Shown here: piece by piece, positions 53,000 to 64,000 of the stretch | How the letters are laid out: the number at the start of each line of letters is the position of its first letter | Position numbering within the stretch: the stretch's first letter is position 1 | Assembly: GCA_014058105.1 (NCBI GenBank) | Contig: JACGCM010002394.1 | Location: 3,125,233-3,189,232, forward strand | Length of the DNA: 64,000 nt | Reading direction: 5' to 3' | Origin: Kingdonia uniflora | Taxonomy: Eukaryota > Streptophyta > Magnoliopsida > Ranunculales > Circaeasteraceae | Made by a program: the position numbers and the translations under genes | Notes under the pieces: model-generated | Database searches by the model: none | Seen by the model: only the letters and a program-made list of their open reading frames with translations | What the model was told of the DNA's origin: nothing

Positions 53000-54722
53000 A
53001 TATAGCTATCCTCCTATACATAGTGGAGGGTCCACTAGACTTTATAATATTACAAATATTAAAGATAATTTGGTATCGACACGACATAATGCATGACATC
53101 TATGTTTTTCGGCTGTCTTCACATGGGTGTGGACCCATCATTGTGTCGTTAACATCTTGGCATATGGGTGGGGTCCATTTCTTATCTTCTTTAGAACTCT
53201 TCACCTGGGTAAGGTCCTTCTGGGAAGTGAACAACTTCCCTCCTGGGGAAATAAGGACATTTGTGGTCCTCTTTTGCCTGTCTTCTAGCCTCCTTGCTGA
53301 ATTTTTTTTTGGTGTTATCCGAGACATCCAAAGCGCCTTCATTGAATGCCTGCTCAAAATTCATTATTTTTGTTCAATCCTCACTGCTGATCGGCATGGA
53401 GAATCTGCTTGTTAGGATGATTTTTGAGGTTTTATAATTTATTTTTACCCCACTTTCCCAGTTTATTTTTCTTATCTCAAAGAGGATCTGACTGAGCATC
53501 ATTGCTCTTTCCTTATGTAGATGTTCTACCTGTTCTTTTCTTCGATTTAGGGCCAAAAGCCTCAGTTCTTCTCTTTCATTTGATGCTAAACCCGTCTTGA
53601 TAAAGTGGTATGGGGTTTTATCCCCTTCTTCTTCGGTTCCCCAGTCAGTTATTGAACTGTGAAATTGGAGAAAAATGGGTCTATCATCTCCCTTGATTTT
53701 TCTTATGAAGTTTTTTATTGCCCTCTTAAAATTTCCTGGGAAGAATTTTAATTCTAAGAGATTGCTTGATGGGTAACAACTATTAATTAAACCGCACATA
53801 AATAATTAGTATACCATTTTTGGGTCAGCAAAGCTGCAAACGTTGAATTTGCTTCCTGTAACTGGCCTATTAATGGAATAAATTCCTAATAGGCCGTAGT
53901 CTTGAACTTCGCTGTTTCTTGCTTTACTGGACCAATAATATCATATTACTGGGGTTTTTGTTCCTATCTCGTATTCAAATTTGTTAGGTTGTGTGATTTA
54001 TGCATTTAGTATTTCTGGCATTATGCCTTTTGGTATGCTGAACCGGTTTGGTTTTTCATCTTTTTCAGGGGCTATGATGGCCAACTTTCTTGGTTTATTG
54101 GTTTTGGTAACGTCGTTAGCTGTTTTGACAATGTCAGCCCATTTCTTGCTGGCAAACTTATCTACTAAGTCCACTGGCCTCATAGATCTGGTGGTTGCTG
54201 GTTAGGTTGGAGGACTCTCATTTTTTTTTCATTATTGCTTTTGAAGGCCTGGTCAGCCTCTTGCCATGATTTGAATGCCTGGTGTATAACTCATTTTATT
54301 CTAATCACTTTCATGCTAGTTTCTGCCTAGGATGTATAGATCCCTTCATTGTTAGAGTTAAAAATAACATAATATTTTGGAGCTTTAATGCCTCCTGAAG
54401 CCTGTGAAGACTGATTTTGGATATACAAATCCTCATATTATTTTAAGTTGGATGATTTCTCATTACATCCTGGTGAAGAGCTGAAGTCTTCTTTAAAGTT
54501 GTGACACTCATGTGGAGCGTTTAATTATCCTAAAGTACTTTGACTTTTTGAACTTTTTGAAATTTTAAACATTTCTTCATAATATGATCCTCTCGGATCT
54601 CTTTCTTCTTCAGTAACTGAAGATGTATGATTTCGCTTTTGTATGAGCTGAAGGATTTTCATCCTTTTTTGCATTATTTGTAGTTCTAATTCTTGGATCT
54701 CAGTATCCAAGTCTTGATCCAT
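53000..54722 (-). pseudogene. Transactivator-like ORF (minus piece, broken)
   Basis: Starts at ATG 54722 with the same LDTEIQELELQIMQKRMKIL N terminus as the plus piece. Open segments occur at 54525-54722, 53998-54183, 53374-53799 and 53100-53357. Several differences from the plus piece (for example a stop at 54525 region) show independent decay. Confidence 0.6.
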
Positions 54723-54779
54723 TTTTGTATTTCGTCCCTTAAGTGTTCCTGAAAACATGAATATGGAAATATTAGTTAA

Positions 54780-56120
54780 TTCTCTGGTAAGAGCATCTGC
54801 TAGACAGTTTTTTATCCCTGCAATATGCTCTACATCAAACTGATAATAATTAAACCATTGTTGCCATCGCAACAACCTTCCTTGCTGGTAATCTCTTGAA
54901 ATATTGATTCTTAAAAAGTAGCCAAAATCCTTATTATCACTTCTAACTATAAATCTTTGTGATAAAGCATATATTGATAATTTTTTTGTAGCTTTTTTGA
55001 CAGCTTAAATACTCTTTTTCATTGGAGTGATAATTTAATTCAGGAGTTTGAAAAGAACCAGAAGTATACCTACATATGTATTCTTCCATGCTTCCATTAA
55101 TTGCGATAACCTGGGCTTTGAGTACAGTACCTCAATATTCATTGGATGCGCCTGTTTTAATTACCATTTTATCATTGGGCGAATGATGATAAAGTCCTGG
55201 TAAGTCTTTTATTTGTCTTTTGACTTTTTCTATATAAATAGTGTCTGCTGGTGTCCAATTCCAAGGAACATCTTTTTTGAGTTTAGCTTGGAGTGGCTTC
55301 CTCATTTCTGCCAGCTTGTGGATATATGCTTCTGCATAGGTTAAGCAACCTAAAAATCTTTGTAATTGGTTCTTATCCTTAATTTCACTAGGAAAATGCT
55401 GGATATTATTTAAAATATGAGGTTGGAGACAGTGTTTCCTATCCTCAATTTCTAAACCTAAAAACTTAATTTTTGTCTAGCAAATTACTGTTTTTTTCTC
55501 GGACATTACTAGTCCTTCTTTCTTGCATCTATTGATAATAATATTTAGATGTTCATAATGTTTATCTAGTGTATTACTGAAAATAATGATAACATCTATA
55601 TAAACACAGGAAAACTAAAGTATTTTGCATAAATATCATCCATATGTCTTTAGAAAATCCCTGGTGCTTGTTTTAAACCAAAGGGGACTACCTTCCATTG
55701 GTAGTGACCTTGGGGGCAGCTGAATGCTGCCAATTTTTGTGATTCCTCATCTATTGTAACTTGGTAAAAACTTGATTTACAATCTAATGTGGAGTAATAT
55801 TTCTTACCTCTGATCAGGCTTATTAATTCTTCTTTCTTAGGCATATATTAACTATCATCGATAGTCTCTTGATTAAGGGCTTTGTAATTTACTGCCATTC
55901 GCTTCTTTCATCTTTTTTTTCTTCTGCCGCTTTATTTTCCATAAAAGCAGGTGAACTGTGTGGGGATTTGCTTTTGCAAATTACATGTAAGTCAAGTAGT
56001 TCTTGGATCTGTTTGTCAAATTTTACTCAGTCGTCTGCCGAGTAAATCATAGGTTTAACCCTAATTTTTTTTATCTTTTAGTCTAATCTCAGCTGTGAGC
56101 TTTGATCTTCGCATTTTTGG
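54780..56120 (-). pseudogene. Reverse transcriptase and RNase H (minus piece, broken)
   Basis: RNase H C terminus at about 54780-54900; RT from about 56110 down to 55000. An open stretch at 55650-55844 codes KKYYSTLDCKSSFYQVTIDE and VVPFGLKQAPGIF. The active-site region near 55590 reads YIDV, so the second catalytic Asp is changed. Multiple stops. This RT type differs from the fragment at the window start. Confidence 0.75.
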
Positions 56121-56204
56121 GTCTAAAGGATCTTCAGAACAAATTTCCTTTAATTTTTCTCGAATTTCTTCAAGTTCTCTTATAGATTTAAAGTAAGGAT
56201 TTTC

Positions 56205-57110
56205 TCATGGCATTTCAATACTTAAATCTTCGTAGTTATATTCGTCTTTATTATGAAGAATACTGACATTGTTAACCTGTGGTTTTGTTTGTTTGATTTC
56301 TACACCTCGTTTTTGTTTTTTGTGTTGATCAAGGAATCCTTGGATTCCAACGGTCATTGCATTTCTTACTTTACTCATTACAATCTTATCACCCATTATT
56401 GTTGAGATACTGATGATATCCCAACTAGAAGAAGTCCATTTATCCAAATAATTTCAATCTTATTTCATCAGGATTTTTAAACCTGTCTTCTAATTTTCTC
56501 CTAAATATATTTGTTGACATCTAGTATTGTTGGTGGTGGTTTCAAATTCTTTGGGAAAAATCTTTATGTTGTTTCGATAATTATCGGTAGGTTTGGTCTG
56601 GTTTTTAAGATATTACTTAGATTTATTTCCTCAGTGATTTTATTTAATTGTATTGCACTTAAGCTTTCTACATTTAGAGATAAATCTTTTATCTCTTTAA
56701 TAATCTTACTTGGAGGAGTCTGCTGGACTTCCTCTATGATTTCTTTTATATCTGTTTGAATCTCTCTTATGCTTGTCATGAGTTCCATAATTTAAGGTAA
56801 GAGATGAGCAAAACATCTTTGTAGATACTCAATTTTATTTTCTCCATTTTTTTATTGGGTCTATTAGTCTAAAAGGGCCCTTTGGAGAGCATCTATTTTT
56901 ACCGATAATCGTCTAATTTCTGCAAGGGATTGGTTTGCAGGTTCTTCTTCTAATATATCTTTTATAATTTAGAACCTGGAAGAGTTTCTTACTTCCATTT
57001 GTCCATTTTGTATTTGTACCTCTTTTAATCTTTGATAACCTAGAAGGGTTTTTTTTAATATATATTTAGGCTCCAGTTTTCTGGAAGTTCATCTAATTCT
57101 TCAATCTGAG
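56205..57110 (-). pseudogene. Inter-domain region with internal deletion (minus piece)
   Basis: Contains the helical segment seen in the plus piece (56564-56788) and an unrelated open stretch at 56205-56447 (SKVRNAMTVGIQGFLDQHKK). Near 56460 the sequence departs from the plus piece. Neither a Cys-rich coat-protein knuckle nor a protease D(T/S)G motif was found before RT, so that part appears deleted. Confidence 0.55.
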
Positions 57111-57669
57111 GCTGGTGAATTTTTCCTATTTCAGAGAAGATATCATCTATCTCTATTATTTCTTTTTGTTTGAATAACTCACTGTGATGCGAGTTAGTTA
57201 AAACATATCCCACCACATATGTGATGCTGAAAGGAATGTTTCCTGGTTTATCAAGTTCAGACCTTTCAAAATGATGGGCTAAACTTAAAGTTTTGTTTAG
57301 ATCTTTGTCATGTAAGCTTTTTGCATACTTTGGGTATACTTAAAAGACTAACTTTTTGTAACTTAGGTTCCCTTGAACCATTCCCAATAATGCATCTCTG
57401 CGGTTATTAATTCGATTATCAAGTATTGCTACTTTGATAGGTGTATTAATTCCTTCTCGAAAATGAGATTTTATCATAATTTGGATTCCTCCTAGATGTA
57501 TATAACCTATTTTACTCCTGTCATCTTTTGGGATGGTATTTATCCTTAGGTTTAATTCTTCTCTTGTGATAAGAGGTAAATTTATGCGTCCTGATGTGTC
57601 TTTTATATCAAGACTACATTCTTTATGGCTAACACCAAAATAAACCAAATTTTTTCTTCTAATAAACAT
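57050..57669 (-). pseudogene. Movement protein (minus piece)
   Basis: Open at 57340-57669 from ATG 57669, identical in protein sequence to the plus-piece segment, with the same early stop. Homology continues downstream to about 57060 in a broken frame. The shared stop means the two pieces descend from the same already-mutated sequence. Confidence 0.8.
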
Positions 57670-59033
57670 TTCTGCAATCTTAGAGATATTGTTGGAAACT
57701 TTGAATATTTAGTTTTTATCCAAAGAGAGTTTTTTCTTTATAATTTTATTTAATTTTTCTTTTTTCTGATAATTAAATCAGCTGAGAAATTTTCTTATTG
57801 TTCATGAACTTCATATAATTCCATTTTTGGATTTATACTGTTGTCATAAGAATTACTGGCTTCAGTCTCTGGTTCCATTTCCAGTCTTCCGGGATTCTAT
57901 AGAATCCTATGTGCTTTTTAACACTTGAGACTGAGTAAAAAACTTTTTATCTCGTCGTTGTGCATCATTAGACATCCTCATGGGTATGTGTGCATGTCGT
58001 GAATACATGGGTTCTTGCTAATAAGAGGTCTATTGGCCTCTCTAAGTCTCGCATCAGTGGACTCCAGACGTAGGATTCGACGTCTCTTATCTTGATGAGG
58101 TGTGCAATTAAGCACTCAGTCATGTAGACTTTAGGTTCATATCCGTTTTTATCATAAAACTAATACTGTGATAATTTATATTTAACAATTGATAATCGAA
58201 CCACAAATTAATAACATGATATTAATTAATATTAAAAAGTATTTCGATAGCTTACAAAGCACTTGACAAAAACTCTAGGGTGTTCACGGCTTTGGTTCCT
58301 GAAGGTAATGGCTTTTTTGTTCAAAATTGGTTGAGAATGAGTAAAGTACTCTCTGACCCTTCTCTTATAACCAATTCGTAATATTCTTTGGGAAGTGACG
58401 TGTGTCTCAATTATTTATTTTCTCTGAGACGTCTCTTAATTTTTTCTTATGACAAAGACTTTGGCTACACCAAATATTGCTTTGATGAATAGTAAAAGTT
58501 ACTATTCACTATTCACAAGATATTTTGTAGTTGTCTTTTTCTCTTAGATGTGTCTTTCTCTGAGCTGATACGTGTCTGAGATGTGTCTTAATTTTTCCTT
58601 ATGACAAAGACTGTGATGACACAAAAATAGTTTTCAATGAATAGTAAAAATATTATTTACTATTTTACTATTCACTTAGATATTTATTTTGTCATTATGT
58701 GTCGGTGAATTATTCTTCAAAAATGACCTCTCTAAACAGAAAAATTTAAAGAAGTTTTCGTATACTATTCTGGCAACATTTAATACTTACCTAAGTATTA
58801 ATTGCTACACTATTCAAACTATTCACAAACAATTTTTCAAATGAAGTTATTAAGTCGAATACCTCCAAAAGCTTTAATTTTTGTAACTTTTTCTGTCGAC
58901 ACCTAAAGTTGTTTTCAATGAATAGTAAAAATTATTATTCACTATTCGTAGGTGCTTGATCGTTTGTGTATCGGAAAATCAAACTTCCTAAAGAAGCTTA
59001 GTAATAAGAGCGAAAGTGTGTATATACTTGAGC

Positions 59034-59245
59034 TATTAGGGAGTTGGGTCCACTCCAAGCTAGGAGCCCAACTGGGTTGGGGTGTCCTATTGGACTCCTA
59101 ACAAGCCCATAAGCCTTTTGGGTTTATGGTGAAAGTTTAAGTAGGATTGGTAACATTTATTGAAGAGTTATCTTCTTTGTAGTATATATAGAGAAACAAC
59201 TCTCAATGTAGAATTGTTGAGTTTAGATTCTATTATTCCTCAACA
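59034..59245 (+). repeat. Copia-type LTR
   Basis: Starts tattagggagttggg, has a TATA region agtatatatagag (59181) and an end attcctcaaca at 59245, followed by cgttatcagcactt, an arrangement often seen at the start of plant copia elements. Its first ~65 bp are repeated at 47146-47209 on the other side of the viral locus. Confidence 0.7.
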
Positions 59246-62110
59246 CGTTATCAGCACTTAAGCTAGTGGATCAAGAGGAGAAGAAAGAACTCTACAATCA
59301 TCGTTTTCAGGGAATTCCTGTGATCAGGAGAGATATTTTAAATATTTTCGAATTTTGATTCAATTTCTCTCTAATCTAGGATTTATGTTATCCAAATATG
59401 GATTATAAGTATGTTTCCCTATTTTCTAATTAAAAATAGCCAATTTCAGTATTTTTTTACCATTGATTAAGAGGGTTATTTTCAAACCAATTTTTTTCTC
59501 TATGGATATCAGATAGAGACAAGACTAATTTTTTTTGGTAGCCTATCCCACGAGCTTTCCAACGGTATATGGTACGTCTCAGAGAGATGTCTCAATCGTC
59601 GGGAAAGTAATGTTGAAACTAGAGAGTTTCACGGCCAAAAACATCGTTTTCAGGTCAGATGACGTCTGCAAATATAAAATATTACTTTTTAAAATTATTT
59701 TATAATTATCTGTTGATGATGTCATCATTATCATGTGCTGATATCAACAGTAACACGTGTCGAGGACACATGGCAGTGGGGTCCAGAGTGTTGGCGTCAT
59801 TAGTATCACGTGTCAAGGACACGTGGCAGGTATATATGGTAATACATGGCAAGCATGTGTGGTGTCACGTGGCAGTCACTGGGGTGTGACACGTGGCAGT
59901 TACCGGACGGCCACCGGAATAATACTTGGCAGTCATGTGTGGGACTCAGTATGAGTCAAGGCCTGGATTGGGTTGACTGCCAAGTGTTATTTTGAGTGAG
60001 ACCGGTCTAGGACCGGTTCATAAACTAAATTGGCTATAAATAGCCCAATTATTTATCAAATAGTCAAATTTTGTTTGAAAAATTCCTATTAATTGGACCT
60101 TCCCCATGGGGGACCTATTTTTATTTTATTTTTATGAAAAATATTTTTTAAATTTTTTTAGAAATTGGTGTCTCGTATAAGAAAATTGTCTCACTTATAT
60201 AGGATATAAGTAAGGGATTAATACTTATTTAAGTATCTTACGATATCAAATAAGATATTAATGGTATGCCCCTAGGATACTAATTATCATGATCAGAGGA
60301 TTACAGATAATACAAAACCAAGACTAATTTAGGATACGAATATGAGTCATATCTAAATTACAGTTAATTGCCAAGGAAAAATAATTATAGCTCAATTGGG
60401 AATTAACTTCGTCTTATTTTTAAAAACTTGGTCTTTTCGTATCTAGGTGAAATTAGATGTTACATGATAATATTTAGAGGTATATAGGCACTGATAGCAG
60501 CCTATAGTACCTAGAATGTTAGTTCAAATAAATGCATAATCAACTTATCTTGTGAACCCAATAGGCTTTGGGGTGAAACCAACTAAACATTTAATGCCCC
60601 TCATATTCCTAGCAAATATGGTCATTTGGCTCGAATATACAGACATTTATAGAACTTGAGGGCTTAGAACAACCTAGTTCTTAAAATAATGAACGTAACA
60701 TCTAGTGGTTTTGAATAACTGTATTGGCTAAGACTCTATTAAAATGCACTTTAAGGTTAAGATCACCATTTTATGAGGTAAAATTGGGATTTGACGCTTA
60801 ATAGGATTTAATAAGTAATAGGATATGAACAAGGTTCACCTAAAAGTAATGATTGGGAATCACTAACTTAAATACTATGAATTGTCTTTATGCAAGGAAT
60901 GTTTATCAAATATTACTGCTAATATTGATCTACATGCATAATAGATGTTAGTGATACTCAGAACATTGAGTACTTCCCATACTACAATTTTTATTTCTGG
61001 TACTAATAAACTTGACCTGTATGGATACTAAAATCTATCTGCTATTATAAAATTTGGAAAAGACTATTATTGAGAACAATGAGTCACTAAATAACAAAGT
61101 AGGAGCTTTGTTTGCGCCCTCGCCTCCATATTCAGGAAGACCTGATAATGGACCACCCTATACGAGTATAATATTATATGACTGCGGCAGAATTTTTATT
61201 TGGCTGTACAACTCCACTATAATCTCACATGGAGAAATAGTTGAGGTAAATAGAGATATTGAGAATGCTCTATTACATTTTTTGAACTTCAAATAGTATG
61301 CTTCTGAGGCAACATTTAATAGATCACTGTGCACACAGATCTAATTCAAGTTTTCCTCATTTATGAGCAAAACAATGACCTATTGATTAGGAACCTCAAG
61401 CTTATGTCTACTAAGAGTAAGCATGTGACAGGGTCGCACAATGGTAGGTCTAGTGACAGATGAAGTTGCAGATAGACTCACAACCGTAGATTGATAAGAG
61501 GTAGCAACAATGGCAGGATTAAATTTCAACCATCAGTAACCTGAGGTAAACGGAACAAGAAGTTCACCAATAGACCAAAATAGAATAGGAATAATTCTAA
61601 AATAGATACGAGATAGTCGGGCACGGGATTGCAAGACACCTCATACGATCCAAAGAGATCAGCCCCAAACTTATCACATGATTGCAGCTACCACAGACCA
61701 CGCTACGGCTGAGTCTACAGCTTTTGATTCCTCTCATGATACCAATGCAGTACTAGATCAAGTTCTTAAAATGAATAGTAGTAAATTCTCAATAGATGAA
61801 TGATGTTACCTAGAGAGCATTGCCAAGTAGTAACTTTACTTGTTGCATAGTAGTAGTTTTGATTTATTAGTTCTATCATTAACTCAGTGGGAACTTTTAG
61901 TGTTTAGTTTAATAGAATGCTTATGGCATGCACTGGTTTGGTATCACATCTATGTGAGATTATTCTTTGATTTTCTTTTGTGAATTTATTGTTTGGGAAG
62001 TAGTTAAATTCTATGTATGATAGTTGATCTACTATATACAACCTGCCTATGGATCTATCTGCTCATTAAGCATGACTGATAATAGATGTGTGACGACACA
62101 TGTCTAAAAG
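59246..62110 (+). mobile_element. Decayed copia-type retrotransposon internal region
   Basis: Follows the LTR. One frame near 61350-61410 reads EQNNDLLIRNLK, like the C-terminal part of plant copia Gag. Further on (61440-61650) is a basic, broken stretch where a zinc-knuckle segment would be expected. No integrase or RT was recognised, so the element is gag-only or heavily deleted. The 3' limit is uncertain. Confidence 0.5.
59754..59895. repeat. Cluster of five CACGTG (G-box) motifs in 142 bp
   Basis: Perfect CACGTG palindromes at 59754, 59807, 59820, 59866 and 59890, several inside a longer word acacgtggcag. Variants cacatggcag (59767) and tacatggcaag (59843) and acttggcag (59922) extend the cluster. 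It lies in the leader region of the copia-type element. Confidence 0.85.
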
Positions 62111-62115
62111 ATATT

Positions 62116-64000
62116 TGTCAAGCCTCAAAATCCAATAATCGGTAAGCTTGACCAATTACTAGATTCAAAGTTGTACAGGTCGGGGAATCCACTTATTCGC
62201 CCCACGAACAACTGAGCCATAGACAAGTTCAGGCTCAGTCATTCACTTAAAGCAATAATCATCAAAGTAAAGAAGGAATAATAAAGCAGAAGCAAATGAT
62301 ATATATACATATCAGACTGAAAACATAATACAATATCTCGAATAAAGTACAACGACATATGCTGAGATCGCATACAAGAATGTCTAAACCAAAGAAGATC
62401 TGCAGCGGCAAAACTAGTTCCAATCAGGCAGAAGCTCACAGCAATCCAAGCTACTCAACCTCTGAAAGGGGGGAACAAAGCAAGAGTGAGCAAAACCACA
62501 GCTCACTAAATACCCAACAAAGCTAAATAACCTACTAATATAACTGGTGCAGAGAAAAGAGTGAGGTGAATGAGATATAGTAAGTTTTAAAGTAAAAGAA
62601 TAGTAACTAAGTAACTATGATCCAGATAAAGAGTTATAAGTATAGAAGAATAGATATAGGAGTTCAGAGAAAAGGAAATAGTGACAAGGAATAATGATAG
62701 TGATGATGATATGATATGACATGATGAACGGGATAATCCCACAATTATCCCAAATGATGTATGCCTTAATGTTTTAAAACGTGTTCACGATCCTATTAAA
62801 ATATTGGTTGATCAACCGCTAGCATGTTTATCTTAAATAGATCTGTTAAGGGGATACAATGGGTACAATTTTTTTCAAGCTCGACCAAGCTAGTGGATAC
62901 TCACTTGATCAAAGTTTCTGCTTTTCAACCACGGAGCCAACGTCCGAACTTTATTTTCATTCCAAGGAATTTTAACCTCACCAAGGATAAGTCTAGCACG
63001 GATTCATACTGTCTCATACCTTCCCACACTCCCGAATGGGTATTAAAGGTATGATAGTGTTCACAACCAGTTCTTCACCATCTATTTTAACCCGATTTAG
63101 GACTCCTGCGATCCTATTGGAGGTTAATTGATGTAGAGTTGTATTATGTATCCAATCTCGTTAAGTTAAAAGAGTTTGACATGATTAGAAGATGTAAAAG
63201 ATCCCAAGGATCACAATACAACAGGTGGTGGTAAAACACCCGGCATGACCATATGGGCGACCACATGTAGAAGAGCATGGCACAATCCAAATATAATGAA
63301 TCCTGACTCCTTTGCACCATCGTAAACCTAGGTGGGGGACAGCAACCCTGACACCGTCACCACAACTAACCAACATCAGTCTCTCTAAGACTGGAAACCA
63401 TCAACAAGACAACAGCTTCTGAGATAATACCACCTACACACTTCTAACTAAGACCCAAAATCCAAAGCAACTATACTAAGTTACATAATAACTCACATAT
63501 ATGTAACAACTTACTAAAAAAAATAATATCTAAACCATAATTAAATCAATGCACCGGGGTCTCTATACACGGAGTAAGCTGGGGACTCTAATCAGGGTCA
63601 TATATGGTAACTTAGTAAAGGGAATTTATAAATGAAGGGGAACTGCCTATATAATCCCGAGTCCTTGCCACAAGAACTAAAACGGAACTCTAACTTGTAC
63701 TGGGGTGGTGGTGACTCCAAACCCCATATCACGCTTTCGGCTTAACAGAACACAAGACAAGCTACACGACACTCCTACTGATAATTAATCAAATAATATA
63801 GGAAACCGATCAATAAAACCCAACCCTATAAATGACCCAACTTGTTCTGAGATTTCGGGTGGTTGGGGCACAAAAAGAACGGAAAGCGAATATGAAATTG
63901 TGCCCACCAAGCAATGAGTCAAATGCCAAAGATCACATGGGTGAGGGCCAAAGAATCGCGAGCGCAGGGAACGGGATTTTATTTCGAATTTGGAAATGGA
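62116..64000. repeat. Probable long LTR or other dispersed repeat (runs off window)
   Basis: Begins tgtcaagcctcaaaatccaat, a TG-type LTR start, and contains long non-coding AC-rich stretches with phrases (gagtgagcaaaaccacagctcactaaat; ggatactcacttgatcaaag) of a type seen in long LTRs of Ty3/gypsy chromoviruses. No coding frame of substance. Assignment is by general resemblance only. Confidence 0.35.

Larger units (their letters stand above)
47212..59033. mobile_element. Rearranged integrated pararetrovirus locus, three pieces, lineage 2
   Basis: Three viral pieces lie in alternating orientation: 47212-47860 minus, 47860-52795 plus, 52796-59033 minus. Together they show RT, RNase H, a transactivator-like ORF after RNase H, a promoter, tRNA-Met primer site, long leader and movement protein. 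The transactivator-like ORF suggests a caulimovirus/cavemovirus/solendovirus-type layout. A coat-protein region with zinc knuckle was not seen in any piece. Stops, deletions and the broken order make the locus defective. Confidence 0.85.
52796..59033 (-). mobile_element. Pararetrovirus large minus piece
   Basis: Read downward from 59033: leader (57700-59033), movement protein, helical region, a deletion near 56460, linker, RT, RNase H, transactivator-like ORF, promoter region, ending beside the primer site at 52796. It is the most complete viral copy here, but it lacks the primer site, the first part of the leader and the coat/protease region. Confidence 0.8.

Noticed and set aside
47212..59033. 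A florendovirus-type genome for the central viral locus
   Set aside because: Considered because an extra ORF follows RNase H, but that ORF has a transactivator-like core, which fits caulimovirus/cavemovirus/solendovirus-type layouts better. The genus stays open without a phylogeny.
61054..61296. An 80-residue open frame as a host gene
   Set aside because: It lies in the copia-type internal region just before a Gag-like string, is short, and shows no splice or domain evidence.
62239..62439. Minus-strand frame in the right-end repeat
   Set aside because: Short, with no recognised motif, inside sequence that looks like a long LTR.
1..64000. CRISPR arrays, bacterial operons, organelle DNA or tRNA/rRNA genes
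   Set aside because: None seen; tandem repeats here lack CRISPR spacing, and introns and plant transposons show nuclear plant DNA.

Overview
This window is plant nuclear DNA, most likely from a eudicot. It holds two spliced plant genes, FLOWERING LOCUS D (FLD) and a chloroplast DUF4079 membrane-protein gene. They sit in a gene island of about 8.5 kb (38.7-47.1 kb), surrounded by nested retrotransposons and integrated plant pararetrovirus (Caulimoviridae-type) sequence. No bacterial-style operons, CRISPR arrays or tRNA/rRNA genes were seen. All positions come from reading the sequence; names of families come from motif recognition, not from a search.

Left part (1-37.7 kb). A decayed pararetroviral pol fragment (1-2075, minus) lies beside the end of a CACTA-type DNA transposon (to 2816). 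That transposon interrupts the LTR of Tat-1, a Ty3/gypsy element of the Tat type (2817-17063, minus). Tat-1 is inserted in the gag of Tat-2 (17064-32135, plus), and Tat-2 is inserted in the gag of Tat-3 (32136-37743, plus). The Tat-2 3' LTR is itself split by a small non-autonomous LTR element (29046-31870, target duplication aaaac). All three Tat elements carry sequence between integrase and 3' LTR that reads on the opposite strand to gag-pol: a long coiled-coil gene with introns, and two small genes starting MV(K/R)T. TATA boxes precede the long gene and the LTR-proximal small gene. A tandem-repeat array separates this antisense block from integrase. The block is the most unusual feature of the left part.

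Middle (37.7-47.1 kb). A 483-bp Mutator-like MITE with a perfect 10-bp target duplication lies 80 bp beyond the stop codon of the DUF4079 gene (38770-41290, minus, six exons, 260 aa). A copia-type LTR-like sequence sits in its first intron. FLD (41959-46990, minus, five exons, about 1040 aa) has intact SWIRM and amine-oxidase domains. It also has an in-frame C-terminal array of about 21 nine-residue repeats, many of which carry a potential 5' splice site.

Right part (47.1-64 kb). A rearranged integrated pararetrovirus begins about 220 bp upstream of the FLD start codon. It is made of three pieces in alternating orientation (47212-47860 minus, 47860-52795 plus, 52796-59033 minus). Its internal joins lie at or near the viral tRNA-Met primer site, and it is flanked by a duplicated stretch of about 65 bp from a copia-like LTR. 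Beyond it lie the rest of that LTR, a decayed copia-type gag region with a cluster of five CACGTG motifs, and a final 1.9 kb resembling a long LTR or other repeat.
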